Source: JACCXG01 sp963785755 | GTDB lineage: Bacteria > Acidobacteriota > Vicinamibacteria > Vicinamibacterales > 2-12-FULL-66-21 | DNA length: 64,000 nt | NCBI GenBank assembly: GCA_963785755.1 | Contig: CAWAXG010000037.1 | Coordinates: 1 to 64,000 of the forward strand | Reading direction: 5' to 3' | Shown: positions 28,077 to 37,570 of the stretch, one piece after another | How positions within the stretch are numbered: the first letter of the stretch is position 1 | Layout: each line of letters opens with the position of its first letter | Notes under the pieces: generated by a model | Seen by the model: the letters and a program-made list of their open reading frames with translations, nothing else | What the model was told of the DNA's origin: nothing | The model's database searches: none | Made by a program: the position numbers and the translations under genes

Positions 28077-30566
28077 ATGAGCCTGTTGACCCGGATCAGA
28101 TTATCGACCTCATTGTCTGGCGCGAAAGAGGGTGAGCGCGCGGGTGGCCGCGCGCCTCTGGAGCAGATCGCTCAGGATGTCCGCTACGGCCTGCGTCAGA
28201 TCCGCCGCAATCCGGCGTTCTCGGCGATCGCCATCGGCACGCTGGCGCTCGGCATCGGCGTCAACACCGCGATGTTCAGCGCCGTCGATGCCGTCCTGAT
28301 CCGGCCGCTGCCCTATGCGGACGCCGGCCGTCTGGTCATGATCTGGGACGACAACTCGAGCCTGACCGGTACCCAGAAGTTCTATACGACGCCCGCCGAG
28401 TGGGAGGCGTGGCGCCGCCTCAACACGGTGTTCACGGACATCGCCGCGACCGACCCGGGGCAGGTGACGCTCTCGGGCGACGGCGAGGCCGAGGAACTGG
28501 CGGGCCGCAGGGTCACCGGGAACCTGTGGACCGTTCTCGGCGCGCAGCCGATCCTCGGACGCGTCTTCACTGAAGACGAAGACACGCGCGGCGTGCGCGT
28601 GGCGGTCATCAGCTACGGCCTGTGGCAGCGGCGCTTCGGCGCCTCGTCCGACGTGCTCGGGCGCAAGATTACGCTGAACGACACGCCGTATGAAGTGATT
28701 GGCGTGATGCCGCGCGAGTTCTACTTCATGCCCTCGCGCGACATCGACATCTGGACGCCCACGTCGTTTTCCGCGCAGCACCTGTTGAGGTTCTCGTGGC
28801 ACGACGTGCACTGCGTCGCGCGGCTCAAGCCTGGGGTCACACTGCAGCAGGCCACGGAATCGATGGCGGCCTTGGGCCTGCGCGTGACCGCGCATCTCGA
28901 CACGCCACGGGCCGCCGTGGTGGCGCCCTTGCGTGAGGAACTGGCGGGGAAGACGCAAACGTCGCTGATCGTACTGTTGAGCGCGTCGGCGGCGGTGCTG
29001 TTGATCGCCTGCGTCAATCTGGCGAATCTGCTGCTGTCACGCGGGGTGGTGCGACGCCGCGAAGTCGCGCTGCGGGTGGCGCTCGGCGCAGGACGGGGCC
29101 GATTGATCACGCAGTTTCTCGTCGAGAGCCTGATGCTCTCGGGATTCGGCGCCGTCGCGGGCCTCTGGGTCGCCGTTCCGGTCATGCGGTTCCTGGAAAC
29201 GCTGTTGCCCGAGACCATGGCCGTCATGCGGCTGACGCTCGACTGGCGCGTGCTGGCGTTCTCCGCGGCGGTCGCGATTGCCGCAGGACTGACGTTCGGA
29301 CTGGTGCCCGCGCTCGGCGGATCGCGGCTCGCGCTACAGGCAGCATTGCGCGAGGGCGGCCGCGGCACGGCCGGGACGCGCAGCCACTGGTTCCAGCATT
29401 CGCTCATCATCGTCGAGACCGCGCTTGCAGTCGTGCTGCTGACGACCGGCGGTTTGCTGCTGCAGACATTCCAGCATCTGCGGCAGGTCGATCTTGGAAT
29501 CCGCAGCGACAACCTGCTGACCTTCGTGACACCGCTGTTCCGTTATGGCACGTTCGATCAGCGCGTCGCGTTCGTCAACGCGCAGCTGGAGAAGATTCGC
29601 GCGATTCCCGGCGTCGTCAACGCGGGTGCGATTTCCAGGATTCCGCTGACCGTCACCGACCAGTCGACCTTCTATATTCTTGCCGGTCAGTCCACGACCG
29701 AAGCCCGCGAACAGATCGCGCTGACGCGGGTCGTGACGCGAGACTACTTCCCCACGGTCGGCGCGCGCCTGCGCGAGGGCCGGTTCTTCGACCTCTCCGA
29801 CCGGAAGTCGGATTCGCCGGTCGCGGTCGTCAACGAGTCTTTCGCCAGGCGCAGCTTCTCGGGCCGTTCGCCGCTCGGTGCGCGACTGCAGTTCGGGCGA
29901 TGGGGCAGCAAGGGCTACTGGTACACGATCGTCGGCGTCGTCCAGGATATTCGCGAGCGCGGCGTCGCCGAAGAACTGCATCCCGCGATTTATCGCCTGC
30001 ACGAACAGGCGGACCAGACCGGGGATCAGCCGAGCGGCGTCGTGGTTCGGACGTCGGTCGCGCCGGCGTCGATCGTGCCGGCGGTTCGCCAGGCGATCTC
30101 GTCCGTCGACAAGAACGAACCGGTTGCGCGAGTGCAGACGGTGGAAGACATCGTCGCTCGCCAGTTGTCGACGCCGACGCAGAGCACCGCGCTGCTGAGC
30201 GTATTCGCTGTGCTCGCGCTGCTGCTCGCGTCGCTCGGCCTGTACGGCGTCCTCTCGTACGCCGTCACACAGCGGACCAATGAAATCGGCGTGCGCATGG
30301 CGCTGGGCGCGACCGCCCGCGACATCCTGCTCTCGTTCAGCAGACGCGGCCTGACGCTGACGCTCACCGGCCTCGTCATTGGTCTCGCATCAGCCGTTCT
30401 GGCGGCGCGCTTGATGACGACGCTGTTCTATGGCTTCCGGCCGGACTACGTCCCGGCTGTCGCCGTCGCCTCGCTGGTTCTCCTGACGGTGGCGGCGTTC
30501 GCGTGTTGGGTCCCGGCACGCCGCGCGTCGCGCATCGATCCCATCGCCGCGCTGCAGCATGAATGA
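28077..30566 (+). CDS. ADOP-family ABC permease, intact
   Basis: 829 residues in one frame, the only undamaged full-length member in the window. ATG 28077 follows GGAG by about eight bases. Order: N-terminal basic segment; QDVRYGLRQIRRNPAFSAIA leading into the first helix; periplasmic domain with ELAGRRVTGNLWTVLGAQPI; FtsX block 1 (AAVLLIACVNLANLLLSRGV, REVALRVALGAGRGRLITQF); linker LQAALREGGRGTAG; second periplasmic domain with TRVVTRDYFPTVGARLREGR; FtsX block 2 (SLGLYGVLSYAVTQRTNEIG); C-terminal RASRIDPIAALQHE. Useful as the reference frame for the broken copies. No ATPase or periplasmic adaptor gene is nearby. Confidence 0.92.
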   Translation: MSLLTRIRLSTSLSGAKEGERAGGRAPLEQIAQDVRYGLRQIRRNPAFSAIAIGTLALGIGVNTAMFSAVDAVLIRPLPYADAGRLVMIWDDNSSLTGTQKFYTTPAEWEAWRRLNTVFTDIAATDPGQVTLSGDGEAEELAGRRVTGNLWTVLGAQPILGRVFTEDEDTRGVRVAVISYGLWQRRFGASSDVLGRKITLNDTPYEVIGVMPREFYFMPSRDIDIWTPTSFSAQHLLRFSWHDVHCVARLKPGVTLQQATESMAALGLRVTAHLDTPRAAVVAPLREELAGKTQTSLIVLLSASAAVLLIACVNLANLLLSRGVVRRREVALRVALGAGRGRLITQFLVESLMLSGFGAVAGLWVAVPVMRFLETLLPETMAVMRLTLDWRVLAFSAAVAIAAGLTFGLVPALGGSRLALQAALREGGRGTAGTRSHWFQHSLIIVETALAVVLLTTGGLLLQTFQHLRQVDLGIRSDNLLTFVTPLFRYGTFDQRVAFVNAQLEKIRAIPGVVNAGAISRIPLTVTDQSTFYILAGQSTTEAREQIALTRVVTRDYFPTVGARLREGRFFDLSDRKSDSPVAVVNESFARRSFSGRSPLGARLQFGRWGSKGYWYTIVGVVQDIRERGVAEELHPAIYRLHEQADQTGDQPSGVVVRTSVAPASIVPAVRQAISSVDKNEPVARVQTVEDIVARQLSTPTQSTALLSVFAVLALLLASLGLYGVLSYAVTQRTNEIGVRMALGATARDILLSFSRRGLTLTLTGLVIGLASAVLAARLMTTLFYGFRPDYVPAVAVASLVLLTVAAFACWVPARRASRIDPIAALQHE

Positions 30567-30582
30567 TCGCGCGGGGCTCCTC

Positions 30583-30615
30583 TCAACTCCCAACTGCCAA
30601 CCGTCCAACTCCCAG
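30583..30615 (+). repeat. Dispersed AACTCCCAACTTCCAA-type repeat
   Basis: Plus strand reads CAACTCCCAACTGCCAA and then CCAACTCCCAG, directly after the permease stop. The rest of the 30567-30843 gap (277 bases) shows no gene I can support. Confidence 0.6.
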
Positions 30616-30843
30616 AGCACTCTCGGTCGATCGGCTCGTGGCGTCCGTCTTCGGAGTCGGAAGTGACGCGTCGCGAGTCGACACTTTTCTTGCGACTCTG
30701 AAGCGCGGAAGCCTCGATTCCTCCGCGTTAATCCGGCAGCCGCGGGATGCGGAACAGATTCCGCTGCAAGTTCCCTTTAACGTAGGCATAGGTGTCGGGA
30801 TCGAGACCAGCAGCTCGTCGACCGCCGAATCCCGATTCGATCG

Positions 30844-32079
30844 TCAGCGGCCGAGCGGCTGACCGATCATCAAGTCAATTGGCCTCGCATCTGACTCTGC
30901 GCAGTGCGCCCAAACAATCGCGCAATCGGGACACGGCACGATCCCAAACAATCGCGCATCGGAAACATGACATCGGGGTCTCGCTGCCGGCTGCAGCATC
31001 ACGCGCGTGCGCGTGCGGGCCGATTCACGTGCGGCCTCGAGAATCTCCGTGGCGATGAGATTGTTCTCGAGCGACGACAGCCCGTTGGGTTTCCGCGTCC
31101 CGCGGACCACGGCCATGAGGTGCGAAATCGAATCTTTCTCGTCCGAGGCCAGCGGCTCGGGGGTCACCGCGTGCTCCGGTTGTTTGGGCAGCGCGACGCG
31201 CAGGCCGTTGCCGCCGGTGGCGATCGCCAGGCCGTGCTCGCCGTAGACCTCGAAGTCCTTGCGGTTGAACGGCCAGTTCCACGACGCCTGGATGATGCCC
31301 TGCGCGGCCGGATACTCCACCAGAATCGTCGCCTCGTCGTCGACGCGCGGATAGACGGCGGGTTGAAACTGCTGCGTGATGGCCGTGACGGCCACCGGCC
31401 GTTGATTGTCCATCATCCACGTCATCAGGTTGGCGCCGTAGCAGCCGAAGTCGAACAACGCGCCGCCCCCGTTCCTGACCGGATCGGACAGCCAGTCGAG
31501 GAATTCCGGCTGGACGTTGATGGCTTTCGGACCGCTGTGGCCATCCATCGCCACCATCTTTCGAATGTCGCCGGCGGCGCGCCGCTCCTTGATCAGCGTC
31601 CACATCGCGCCGTGGCTCGGGTACCACGTGGTCTCGTAGTTGACGAGCACCTGGATGTTGCCCTTCTCCGCGGCACGACGGATCCGCTGTGCGTCTGCGT
31701 TGCTCACCGCGAGCGGCTTCTCCATCATCACGTGCACGCGTCGGGAGGCGGCCGCTTCGACGATCGCCGGATGATCGAACGTGTTCGTGAACGACGCCAC
31801 CGCTTCGGGCTTCGCCCGGTCGAGCATCGACGCGAGATCGGTGAACAGCACGCTGTCGCCGAGCTTGTGCCGCTCGGCATACTTCTTCAGGAGCGCCGCA
31901 TCGGGCTCGAACACGCCGACGATCTCGACGTCGCTCCGCCCTTGCGCGGCACGCAGAAACCCGCTGACGTGCCCGTGCACCAGCCCGGCAATGGCGAGGC
32001 GCAGCGGCGCCTGGGCTCGGGGCTCACTGCCCACGACGGACATCGCACTGATCACCAGGACGCAGACGGTCGCTTTCAT
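30844..32079 (-). CDS. Gfo/Idh/MocA-family oxidoreductase, exported
   Basis: 411 residues; ATG 32079 has AGGAGG six bases upstream. A signal peptide (MKATVCVLVISAMSVVGSEP) precedes the Rossmann domain (LRLAIAGLVHGHVSGFLRAA). VMMEKPLAVS is the conserved EKP segment whose lysine is catalytic in the family. The alpha/beta domain follows (GGALFDFGCYGANLMTWMM; YPAAQGIIQASWNWPF). NAD(P)-dependent oxidation or reduction of a sugar or similar polyol is likely; specific substrate unknown. After ILEAARESARTRTRV, where relatives usually end, the protein runs on about 45 residues through DNA that contains a direct repeat (30910-30962), so the true stop may have been lost or shifted. Confidence 0.85.
   Translation of the reverse strand: MKATVCVLVISAMSVVGSEPRAQAPLRLAIAGLVHGHVSGFLRAAQGRSDVEIVGVFEPDAALLKKYAERHKLGDSVLFTDLASMLDRAKPEAVASFTNTFDHPAIVEAAASRRVHVMMEKPLAVSNADAQRIRRAAEKGNIQVLVNYETTWYPSHGAMWTLIKERRAAGDIRKMVAMDGHSGPKAINVQPEFLDWLSDPVRNGGGALFDFGCYGANLMTWMMDNQRPVAVTAITQQFQPAVYPRVDDEATILVEYPAAQGIIQASWNWPFNRKDFEVYGEHGLAIATGGNGLRVALPKQPEHAVTPEPLASDEKDSISHLMAVVRGTRKPNGLSSLENNLIATEILEAARESARTRTRVMLQPAARPRCHVSDARLFGIVPCPDCAIVWAHCAESDARPIDLMIGQPLGR
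30910..30962. repeat. Short direct repeat at the 3' end of the oxidoreductase gene
   Basis: CCAAACAATCGCGCAATCGG at 30910 recurs as CCAAACAATCGCGCATCGG at 30944, a spacing of 34. Both lie inside the atypical C-terminal extension of the oxidoreductase frame. Confidence 0.7.
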
Positions 32080-32190
32080 CGCAATCCTCCTGCACGGAGG
32101 GTAATGATAAGCCGTCTATACTGACAGCGATGCTGAAAGACCCAGCATCGATAACTCCCAACCGTTCGGTTTCACAGACTTGCTCCATAC

Positions 32191-32284
32191 GCGTGGCTTC
32201 CAACTTCAGGCGGAAGGGCGTGGCTTCACTCGACAACGAGCGGCAGTCGCTTCCTTCCGCCTGAAGGCTGGAAGCCACGAAGTC
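32191..32284. repeat. Inverted pair of CTTCCGCCTGAAGGCGGAAG palindromic elements
   Basis: The left copy (32191-32217) reads GGCTTCCAACTTCAGGCGGA on the plus strand; the right copy (32251-32284) reads TTCCGCCTGAAGGCTGGAAG and then CCACGAAG. Same family as 33779, 51432 and 63957. The gap 32080-32316 between the oxidoreductase and the hydrolase holds this pair, an AACTCCCAACC word at 32150 and a GGAAGTTGACA word at 32294, and no gene. Confidence 0.75.
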
Positions 32285-32316
32285 TCGCGAGATTGGAAGT
32301 TGACACATTCATTCAG

Positions 32317-33762
32317 TCACTCCAGCCACTCCGCGATCCGCTCGGCGATGAACGGAAAGAACGGATTCGACGAGAGCCGCATCAGCGTATCGGCGCCGAC
32401 GGTGAGCACGGCACGTTCGCCGCGGGGACTCAATCGTCCGATTGGCAGCAGACCGGCGAGCTCGCCCGAGGGGTCGATGCCGTAGAGCGGGTCGTTCGGC
32501 GGAAACGGCAGCGCCACGTGCGTCAGCGAGAAGATCTCGGGCGGCCAGGCCAGTCCGAGCGGACGCCGCGCGACGCTGACCGGACCGGGCTCGGCGCTGC
32601 GCGCCTCCACGTCGCGCGTCTCCGCCGAGCTGTTCGTCACGACGACGCGGCGATATCGGCGCGGGGCGCGTTCCAGCAGGCTCTGGACCATCGATCGATC
32701 CTCCGGCTGCATGAAGACCGCGATGCCCGAGACGTGATTGACGTCGAACAGCACCAGTTCGCTGCCATTCGCCGGCAGCTGATCGTAGAGCGTGTTCACC
32801 ACCGCCGGGGTGCTCACCGTCGCGTCCACGACCGACTGAAACGTGAGAATTGGCGGCATTTTGTCGAGCCGGCCGTTTGCCGCGATCCGGGCGAGATCGT
32901 TCCGGACGGCTCGCGTCAAGGACGCCGTCTGAAACCCGGCGTTGGCGGGGAAGGAGTTGTACTTGAACGGGTTGTATTCCGGGAAAACGTCCAGCCAGTT
33001 CGCCTTCTCGAAGTACGGCACCACGCCAAGGCGGCTGATCCACCAGGCCAGTCCGGCGGTGGGAGTCACGCCGATCATCGGCGACAGCAGAATGAGCTTC
33101 GATGGCAGCGGGCCGCGCTGTCCCTCGATGGCCTCGAGCGTGTACTTCAGCGCCAGCGCGCCGCCGTTGGAATAGCCCACGAGAATGAGCGGCGCGCCTT
33201 CGGGAATCCTGCTCCGCACGTGCCGGACACCCATCCGTACGGCAGCGAGCCAATCGGCCCAGGTCGCCGTGACCAGGCCCGAGGGAATCGTGCCGTGTCC
33301 GGGCATGCGCAGCGACAGCGAGTAGATGCCGTTGTCGCGCAGTACCTCGGCCACCGCCCGCATGCTGTACGGCGAGTCGGTCAGGCCGTGAATGAGCAGC
33401 GCGCCGCCGCGAATGGCCGCCGGTGAGGTCTCGAACGATCGATTCCAGTCGCGGCCGGCACTCGACGGATGCGACAGGCTGCCGGCGTGATAGCGGTTGA
33501 CCGGCGTCCGATCCGCGGCATCGATCGTCGACTCCAGGGCGCGGACCCGTGCAAACAGCTGCTCTTCGCGGGCCTGATACTGAGGAAACGTGAACTGATC
33601 GTCCAGTGTCGAGGCGGTCACCTCGTCGAGGCCGACCCGGTGCCACGCCTTGAGATCGGGCAGCCGCCGGCGCGCGTCGCACCCGCCGCCGACAATCAGC
33701 GTGAGCAGGACCAGAACCACCGCGTAGAGCGCCCGCCGCAGCCAGCGCCAGAACGTCGTCAC
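32317..33762 (-). CDS. Membrane-anchored alpha/beta hydrolase
   Basis: 481 residues. An N-terminal anchor (WLRRALYAVVLVLLTLIVGG, then GCDARR) is either an uncleaved helix or an atypical lipoprotein signal. The hydrolase core starts with ALLIHGLTDSP (oxyanion-hole HG) and has S198 in GYSNGG (G-x-S-x-G). VLFDVNHVSGIAVF probably carries the catalytic histidine. The fold is that of serine aquaporin-like lipases and carboxylesterases that act on small acyl esters; substrate unknown. Long C-terminal half (~180 residues after the core) without recognisable domain. No stop or frame problem. It is flanked on both sides by dispersed palindromic repeats. Confidence 0.8.
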   Translation of the reverse strand: MTTFWRWLRRALYAVVLVLLTLIVGGGCDARRRLPDLKAWHRVGLDEVTASTLDDQFTFPQYQAREEQLFARVRALESTIDAADRTPVNRYHAGSLSHPSSAGRDWNRSFETSPAAIRGGALLIHGLTDSPYSMRAVAEVLRDNGIYSLSLRMPGHGTIPSGLVTATWADWLAAVRMGVRHVRSRIPEGAPLILVGYSNGGALALKYTLEAIEGQRGPLPSKLILLSPMIGVTPTAGLAWWISRLGVVPYFEKANWLDVFPEYNPFKYNSFPANAGFQTASLTRAVRNDLARIAANGRLDKMPPILTFQSVVDATVSTPAVVNTLYDQLPANGSELVLFDVNHVSGIAVFMQPEDRSMVQSLLERAPRRYRRVVVTNSSAETRDVEARSAEPGPVSVARRPLGLAWPPEIFSLTHVALPFPPNDPLYGIDPSGELAGLLPIGRLSPRGERAVLTVGADTLMRLSSNPFFPFIAERIAEWLE

Positions 33763-33778
33763 GGACAGAGTCTATCGT

Positions 33779-33915
33779 GGACCCTTCCGCCTGACCGCCT
33801 CCGCCAAGGCTACGGCGCGTCTCGCCGACCAGCCTCCGCTAAAGCTACGGCGGTCCGCCGAAGCCTTGGCGAAGGCGGAAGCGCTTCGCGCGCAGGCGAA
33901 AGGCGGAAGCCACGC
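33779..33915. repeat. Large imperfect hairpin with CTTCCGCC/GGCGGAAG ends
   Basis: Starts CTTCCGCCTGACCGCC and ends AAAGGCGGAAGCCACGCAG. Inner arms CCGCCAAGGCT (33793) and AGCCTTGGCGAAGG (33862) are also complementary. It is an expanded member of the palindromic family at 32191, 51432 and 63957. It fills the first third of the gene-free gap 33763-34160. Confidence 0.7.
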
Positions 33916-33963
33916 AGTCCCTGGGCTCACTCGTGGAAGGGGAGGCGAGCGTGAGTTGGGAAT

Positions 33964-34106
33964 CACGAATCGCGGATCACCTCGGATCTGCAGCGGTCGT
34001 GCACGCCGGCCTCGCGTAGCGCGGGCCCGACCGCTCGCGACACCGCTGATCTGAGCGCTCGCCCGATGACAGGAATCCGCGGTATCCGCGAAAATCCGCG
34101 ATTCGT
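33964..34106. repeat. Miniature inverted pair of the 46-bp-array core
   Basis: CACGAATCGCGGAT at 33964-33977 faces AATCCGCGATTCGT at 34093-34106. Near the right arm two more ATCCGCG words occur (34074, 34084). The words and their relative orientation are the same as in the arrays around the GxxExxY gene at 224-724, but no gene lies between the arms here. Confidence 0.7.
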
Positions 34107-34160
34107 TAGTCAGCCGACAACCATCTGCGCGTGAGAGCGCGAACGACAGTCTCCACCCGT

Positions 34161-36564
34161 TCACTCGTGCCGCAGCGCGACGACGGGATCGACTCGTGAG
34201 GCGCGACGCGCGGGCAGGTAGCCGGCGAGCATCGCGACCAGGACGAGCACGACGACGGCGCCGGTGGCGGTCGCCGGATCGTGCGGGGAGACGTCGAACA
34301 GCTGCGCCCTGACCGTTCCCGACAGCCAGTAGCCGAGCGGTGCGCCAGCCGCGATGCCGATTGCCACGACGGTCAGGCAGTCCCGGAGGACCATCCACAA
34401 CACGCCCGCGCGCGCGGCGCCGAGCGACATGCGAATGCCGATCTCGCGCGTGCGCTGCTGCACGCTGTGCGCGATCACGCCGTAGAGGCCGATCGACGTC
34501 AGCAGGAGCGCAAGGCCGGCGAACACACCGCAGAGGGTCGCAATCAGACGTTCCCGCTCGAGGTTCGCGTCGACGAGATGCGTGAAGGGCCTGACCTTCG
34601 CGGGCAGAGTAGAGTCGAGCGCGCGGATCTGCGCTCGAACGGCGGCGATGACTTCGTCGCGATCGGACCTCGCGCGGACGTGCAGCGTGCGCTCGGCGCC
34701 GAGGAACCGCGCCTGCTCCATCGGCAGGTACACAGTGTTCGGGATCGCATCGCGGAGTCCGCGGTACTTCGTGTCCGCGATGACGCCGACGATCTCCGTG
34801 CCGGGACGGCCATCGACGTCGATGCGTCGGCCGAGCGGACTGCGCCCGGCGAAATATTTGCGGGCGATAGTGTCGTTGATGATCGCCACGCTGGGCGAAC
34901 CGGCAAGGTCAACGGCGGAGAAGTCGCGACCCGCGAGCAGCCGTATGCCCATCGTGTCGAAGAACCGCGGGCCGACCATCCTGAGGCTGACCTCCGCGCT
35001 GCCGGGCGATCCCTCGATCGAAAAGCCATCGATGTATGTGCCGCCGAGCAGCGGCGCGTCCGCGATCGCGGCGGCCTCGACGCCGGGAAGGGCGGCGGCG
35101 CGCGTGACCAACTCCGCATAGAACGCGCGGATCCGATCCGTGGTGTACCCGTTGAGTCCGGGATTGACGGTGGCGATGACGACCCGGTCTCCCTGAAACC
35201 CGGCGTCCATCGTGCGCAGGTTCGTCAGCGTGCGAATGAACAGGCCGGCGCCCACGAGCAGCAGCAGTGAGAGCGCAACTTGCGCCGGAACCAGGAGCCA
35301 GCCGAGCCTGCGCCCCGCGCGCACGGTGGACGATCCCGGCTTGAGCGATGGCGTCAGATCGGCGCGCGCCGCACGCATCGCGGGCGCGGCGCCGAAGAGC
35401 AGGGCCGTGATGGCGGACGCCGCCAGCGCGAATCCGAGCATGCGTCGATCGAGCGACAACTCGAGCACGCGGTCCGCAAGGAACGCGCTGAGCGCCTGTG
35501 CGCTCCAGACGCCTGCGAGCAGTCCGAATCCGCCGGCCGCGATCGCCAGCACCACGCTTTCGGTCAGGAACTGGCGGATCAATCGGCCCTGTCCCGCGCC
35601 GAGCGCAAGACGAATCGCGATCTCGCGACGTCGCGACAGTCCGCGGGCCAGGAGCAGCCCGGCGACGTTGGCACAGGCAATGAGCAGCACCGCGCCCGCG
35701 GTGGCCATCAGGATCAGCAACGGAGTGCCGAACTGCTCACCGATGCTGAACGGACCTTTAGCGCCGGGGCCCGCGGAAAGCCGACGCTGCTGGAGAAAGC
35801 GCAGCAACCCGGGCGATACCGATCCGCCGACGCCAGTGACGTACGTCTGCAGGACCCCCTGCAGTTGTGCCGCCGCCTGCTGAGTGCGCGACGCCCGGAC
35901 CCAGGCGTGCCATGACCCTGAGCCAGAAGCTGTTCGGCTGGGCGAGTCGCGGCCCCACCGACGAGAGCCGGTCACGAAGCGCGAGCGGCACGAAGATGTC
36001 AGGAGAGCGCCCGACCTCCGTGCCGAAGAAGCCTCGTGGACCGACCCCCGCGATGGTGAATGGCAGGCCGTTCAACGTGATGCCGCGGCCGACGACCCCG
36101 CGATCTCCATGGAACCGTGCCCGCCAGTAGCGGTAGCTGAGGACGACGATCGCTTCGTCCGGGGTCGCGAAGGTCCGGCCAATCGCGGGCTGCACGCGAA
36201 GAGCGGAGAAGTAGTTGTCGGAGACCACCAGCCCGGCGGGTGCGTCGGTCAGCGAGTCGGCGCTCAGATTGACGTCGAGCCGCGCGTAGGCGAAGACGTC
36301 CGCCGCGGCGGCGGCATGCTCGCGCAGATGGCGGAACATTGGGTAGGAAAAGCTGCTGCCGCCCCGGCCGGAGGGATCCCGGCTCTCGACAACGATCAGA
36401 CGATCCGGCTCTGCGACCGGGAGTGTCCGAAGCAGGGCGGCGTCGAGCAGGGAAAAGATCGCCGTGTTGGCGCCGATGCCCAGGGCAAGGCAGAGGATGC
36501 TGACCGCCGTGAAACCCGGACTGCGGCCGAGCGAGCGAAGGGCGTAACGAAGGTCGCTCCACAT
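34161..36564 (-). pseudogene. ADOP-family ABC permease, one frame break
   Basis: About 800 residues in two frames. N-terminal frame (36564 to about 35905): MWSDLRYALRSLGRSPGFTA, first helix, first periplasmic domain (GLVVSDNYFSALRVQPAIGR), ending SFWLRVMARLGPGV. C-terminal frame (about 35900 to 34161): SRTQQAAAQLQGVLQTYVTG, FtsX block 1 (VLLIACANVAGLLLARGLSR), second periplasmic domain (RMVGPRFFDTMGIRLLAGRD), FtsX block 2 (SIGLYGVIAHSVQQRTREIG), and RASRVDPVVALRHE. The two frames meet without loss of conserved sequence, so a single missing or extra base near 35900 explains the break. Confidence 0.8.
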
Positions 36565-36637
36565 GCCCGGTTAGACACGGTCGCCGTGAAAACGGTTGGG
36601 TGCCGCGCGCACCATCATCCGTGTACAGACCCAGCTA

Positions 36638-36643
36638 TATACT
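36638..36643 (+). promoter_or_regulatory. TATACT -10 box, probable leaderless start
   Basis: TATACT ends seven bases before the ATG at 36650, which would place the transcription start at or next to the start codon. No clear -35 box is seen at the usual distance. Confidence 0.45.
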
Positions 36644-36649
36644 CCGGCC

Positions 36650-37570
36650 ATGCGCGCCCTCTTCCTCATCGTCTTGCTCGTCTCGGGCGCGGTGCAGGGG
36701 CCAGTAACACCGCAGCCACCCGCGGCGCCGCCGGCGACGGACATCTACCTGCTTCCGCTGGCCGCCGGGATCGCATCGATGAAGGACGCGAAACCGTCAG
36801 CGGTGTCGACCGCGCCCGGCTACGACAATCAGCCGATGTTCAGCCCGGACGGCGGCCGCATCCTGTTCGCGGCGAATCGCGACGGTAAGCAGATCGACAT
36901 CTTCGTCTTCGAGCGCGAGGGCGGCCGGGTGTCGCAACTCACGGAGACTCCCGAGAACGAGAATTCGCCGACGTATCTGCCCGCGGGCCTCGGCGACCCG
37001 GGCGCGTTCAGCGTCGTGCGCACCGAACCGGACAAGACGCAGCGGCTGTGGCGCTTCGACGCGCGCGGCCGGGATCCCCAGCTCGTGCTCACGGACATCA
37101 AGCCGGTCGGCTACCACGCCTGGCTGAACGTCGAGACCGTCGCGCTCTTCGTCCTCGGGCCGCCGGCCACGTTGCAGATCGCGAACGTCGCGACCGGCAA
37201 AGCGGAGATCGCGGCGGACAACATCGGCCGCTCGCTGCACCGCATTCCCGGCACGGGCCTCGTCAGCTTCGTGCATCGCGACGCGTCGGGGGAGTTCTGG
37301 GTCAAACAGATCGAGATCGCGTCGAAGAAGATCGAGCCGCTCGTCAAGGCCGTCGAGAGCAGCGCGGAACGGGACATGGCGTGGATGCCCGACGGCAAGA
37401 CGATCTTCATGTCCGGCGGGACGAAGATCTTCTCGTGGACGCGCGGCGCCGCGGGATGGACCGAAGTGTTCGACGCCGCGCCTCACGGCCTTGGCGCAGT
37501 CTCCAGGCTGGCGGTCTCGCCGAAGGGGGACACGATCGCGATCGTGGTCGCGGAGGCGAAGAAGGGATGA
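36650..37570 (+). CDS. PD40/TolB-like beta-propeller protein, exported
   Basis: 306 residues from ATG 36650. Signal peptide MRALFLIVLLVSGAVQGPV. The body shows propeller repeats: NQPMFSPDGGRILFAANRDG, DMAWMPDGKTIFMSGGTKIF, RLAVSPKGDTIAIVV, with characteristic SPDG turns. Likely a periplasmic binding or scaffolding protein. Its stop overlaps the start of the DinB gene (ATGA at 37567), so the two are translationally coupled; the functional link is unclear. Confidence 0.82.
   Translation: MRALFLIVLLVSGAVQGPVTPQPPAAPPATDIYLLPLAAGIASMKDAKPSAVSTAPGYDNQPMFSPDGGRILFAANRDGKQIDIFVFEREGGRVSQLTETPENENSPTYLPAGLGDPGAFSVVRTEPDKTQRLWRFDARGRDPQLVLTDIKPVGYHAWLNVETVALFVLGPPATLQIANVATGKAEIAADNIGRSLHRIPGTGLVSFVHRDASGEFWVKQIEIASKKIEPLVKAVESSAERDMAWMPDGKTIFMSGGTKIFSWTRGAAGWTEVFDAAPHGLGAVSRLAVSPKGDTIAIVVAEAKKG

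Noticed and set aside
33772..34398. Minus-strand frame of 208 codons between the hydrolase and permease genes
   Set aside because: Covers dispersed repeats and the 3' end of the permease in another frame; no recognisable protein.
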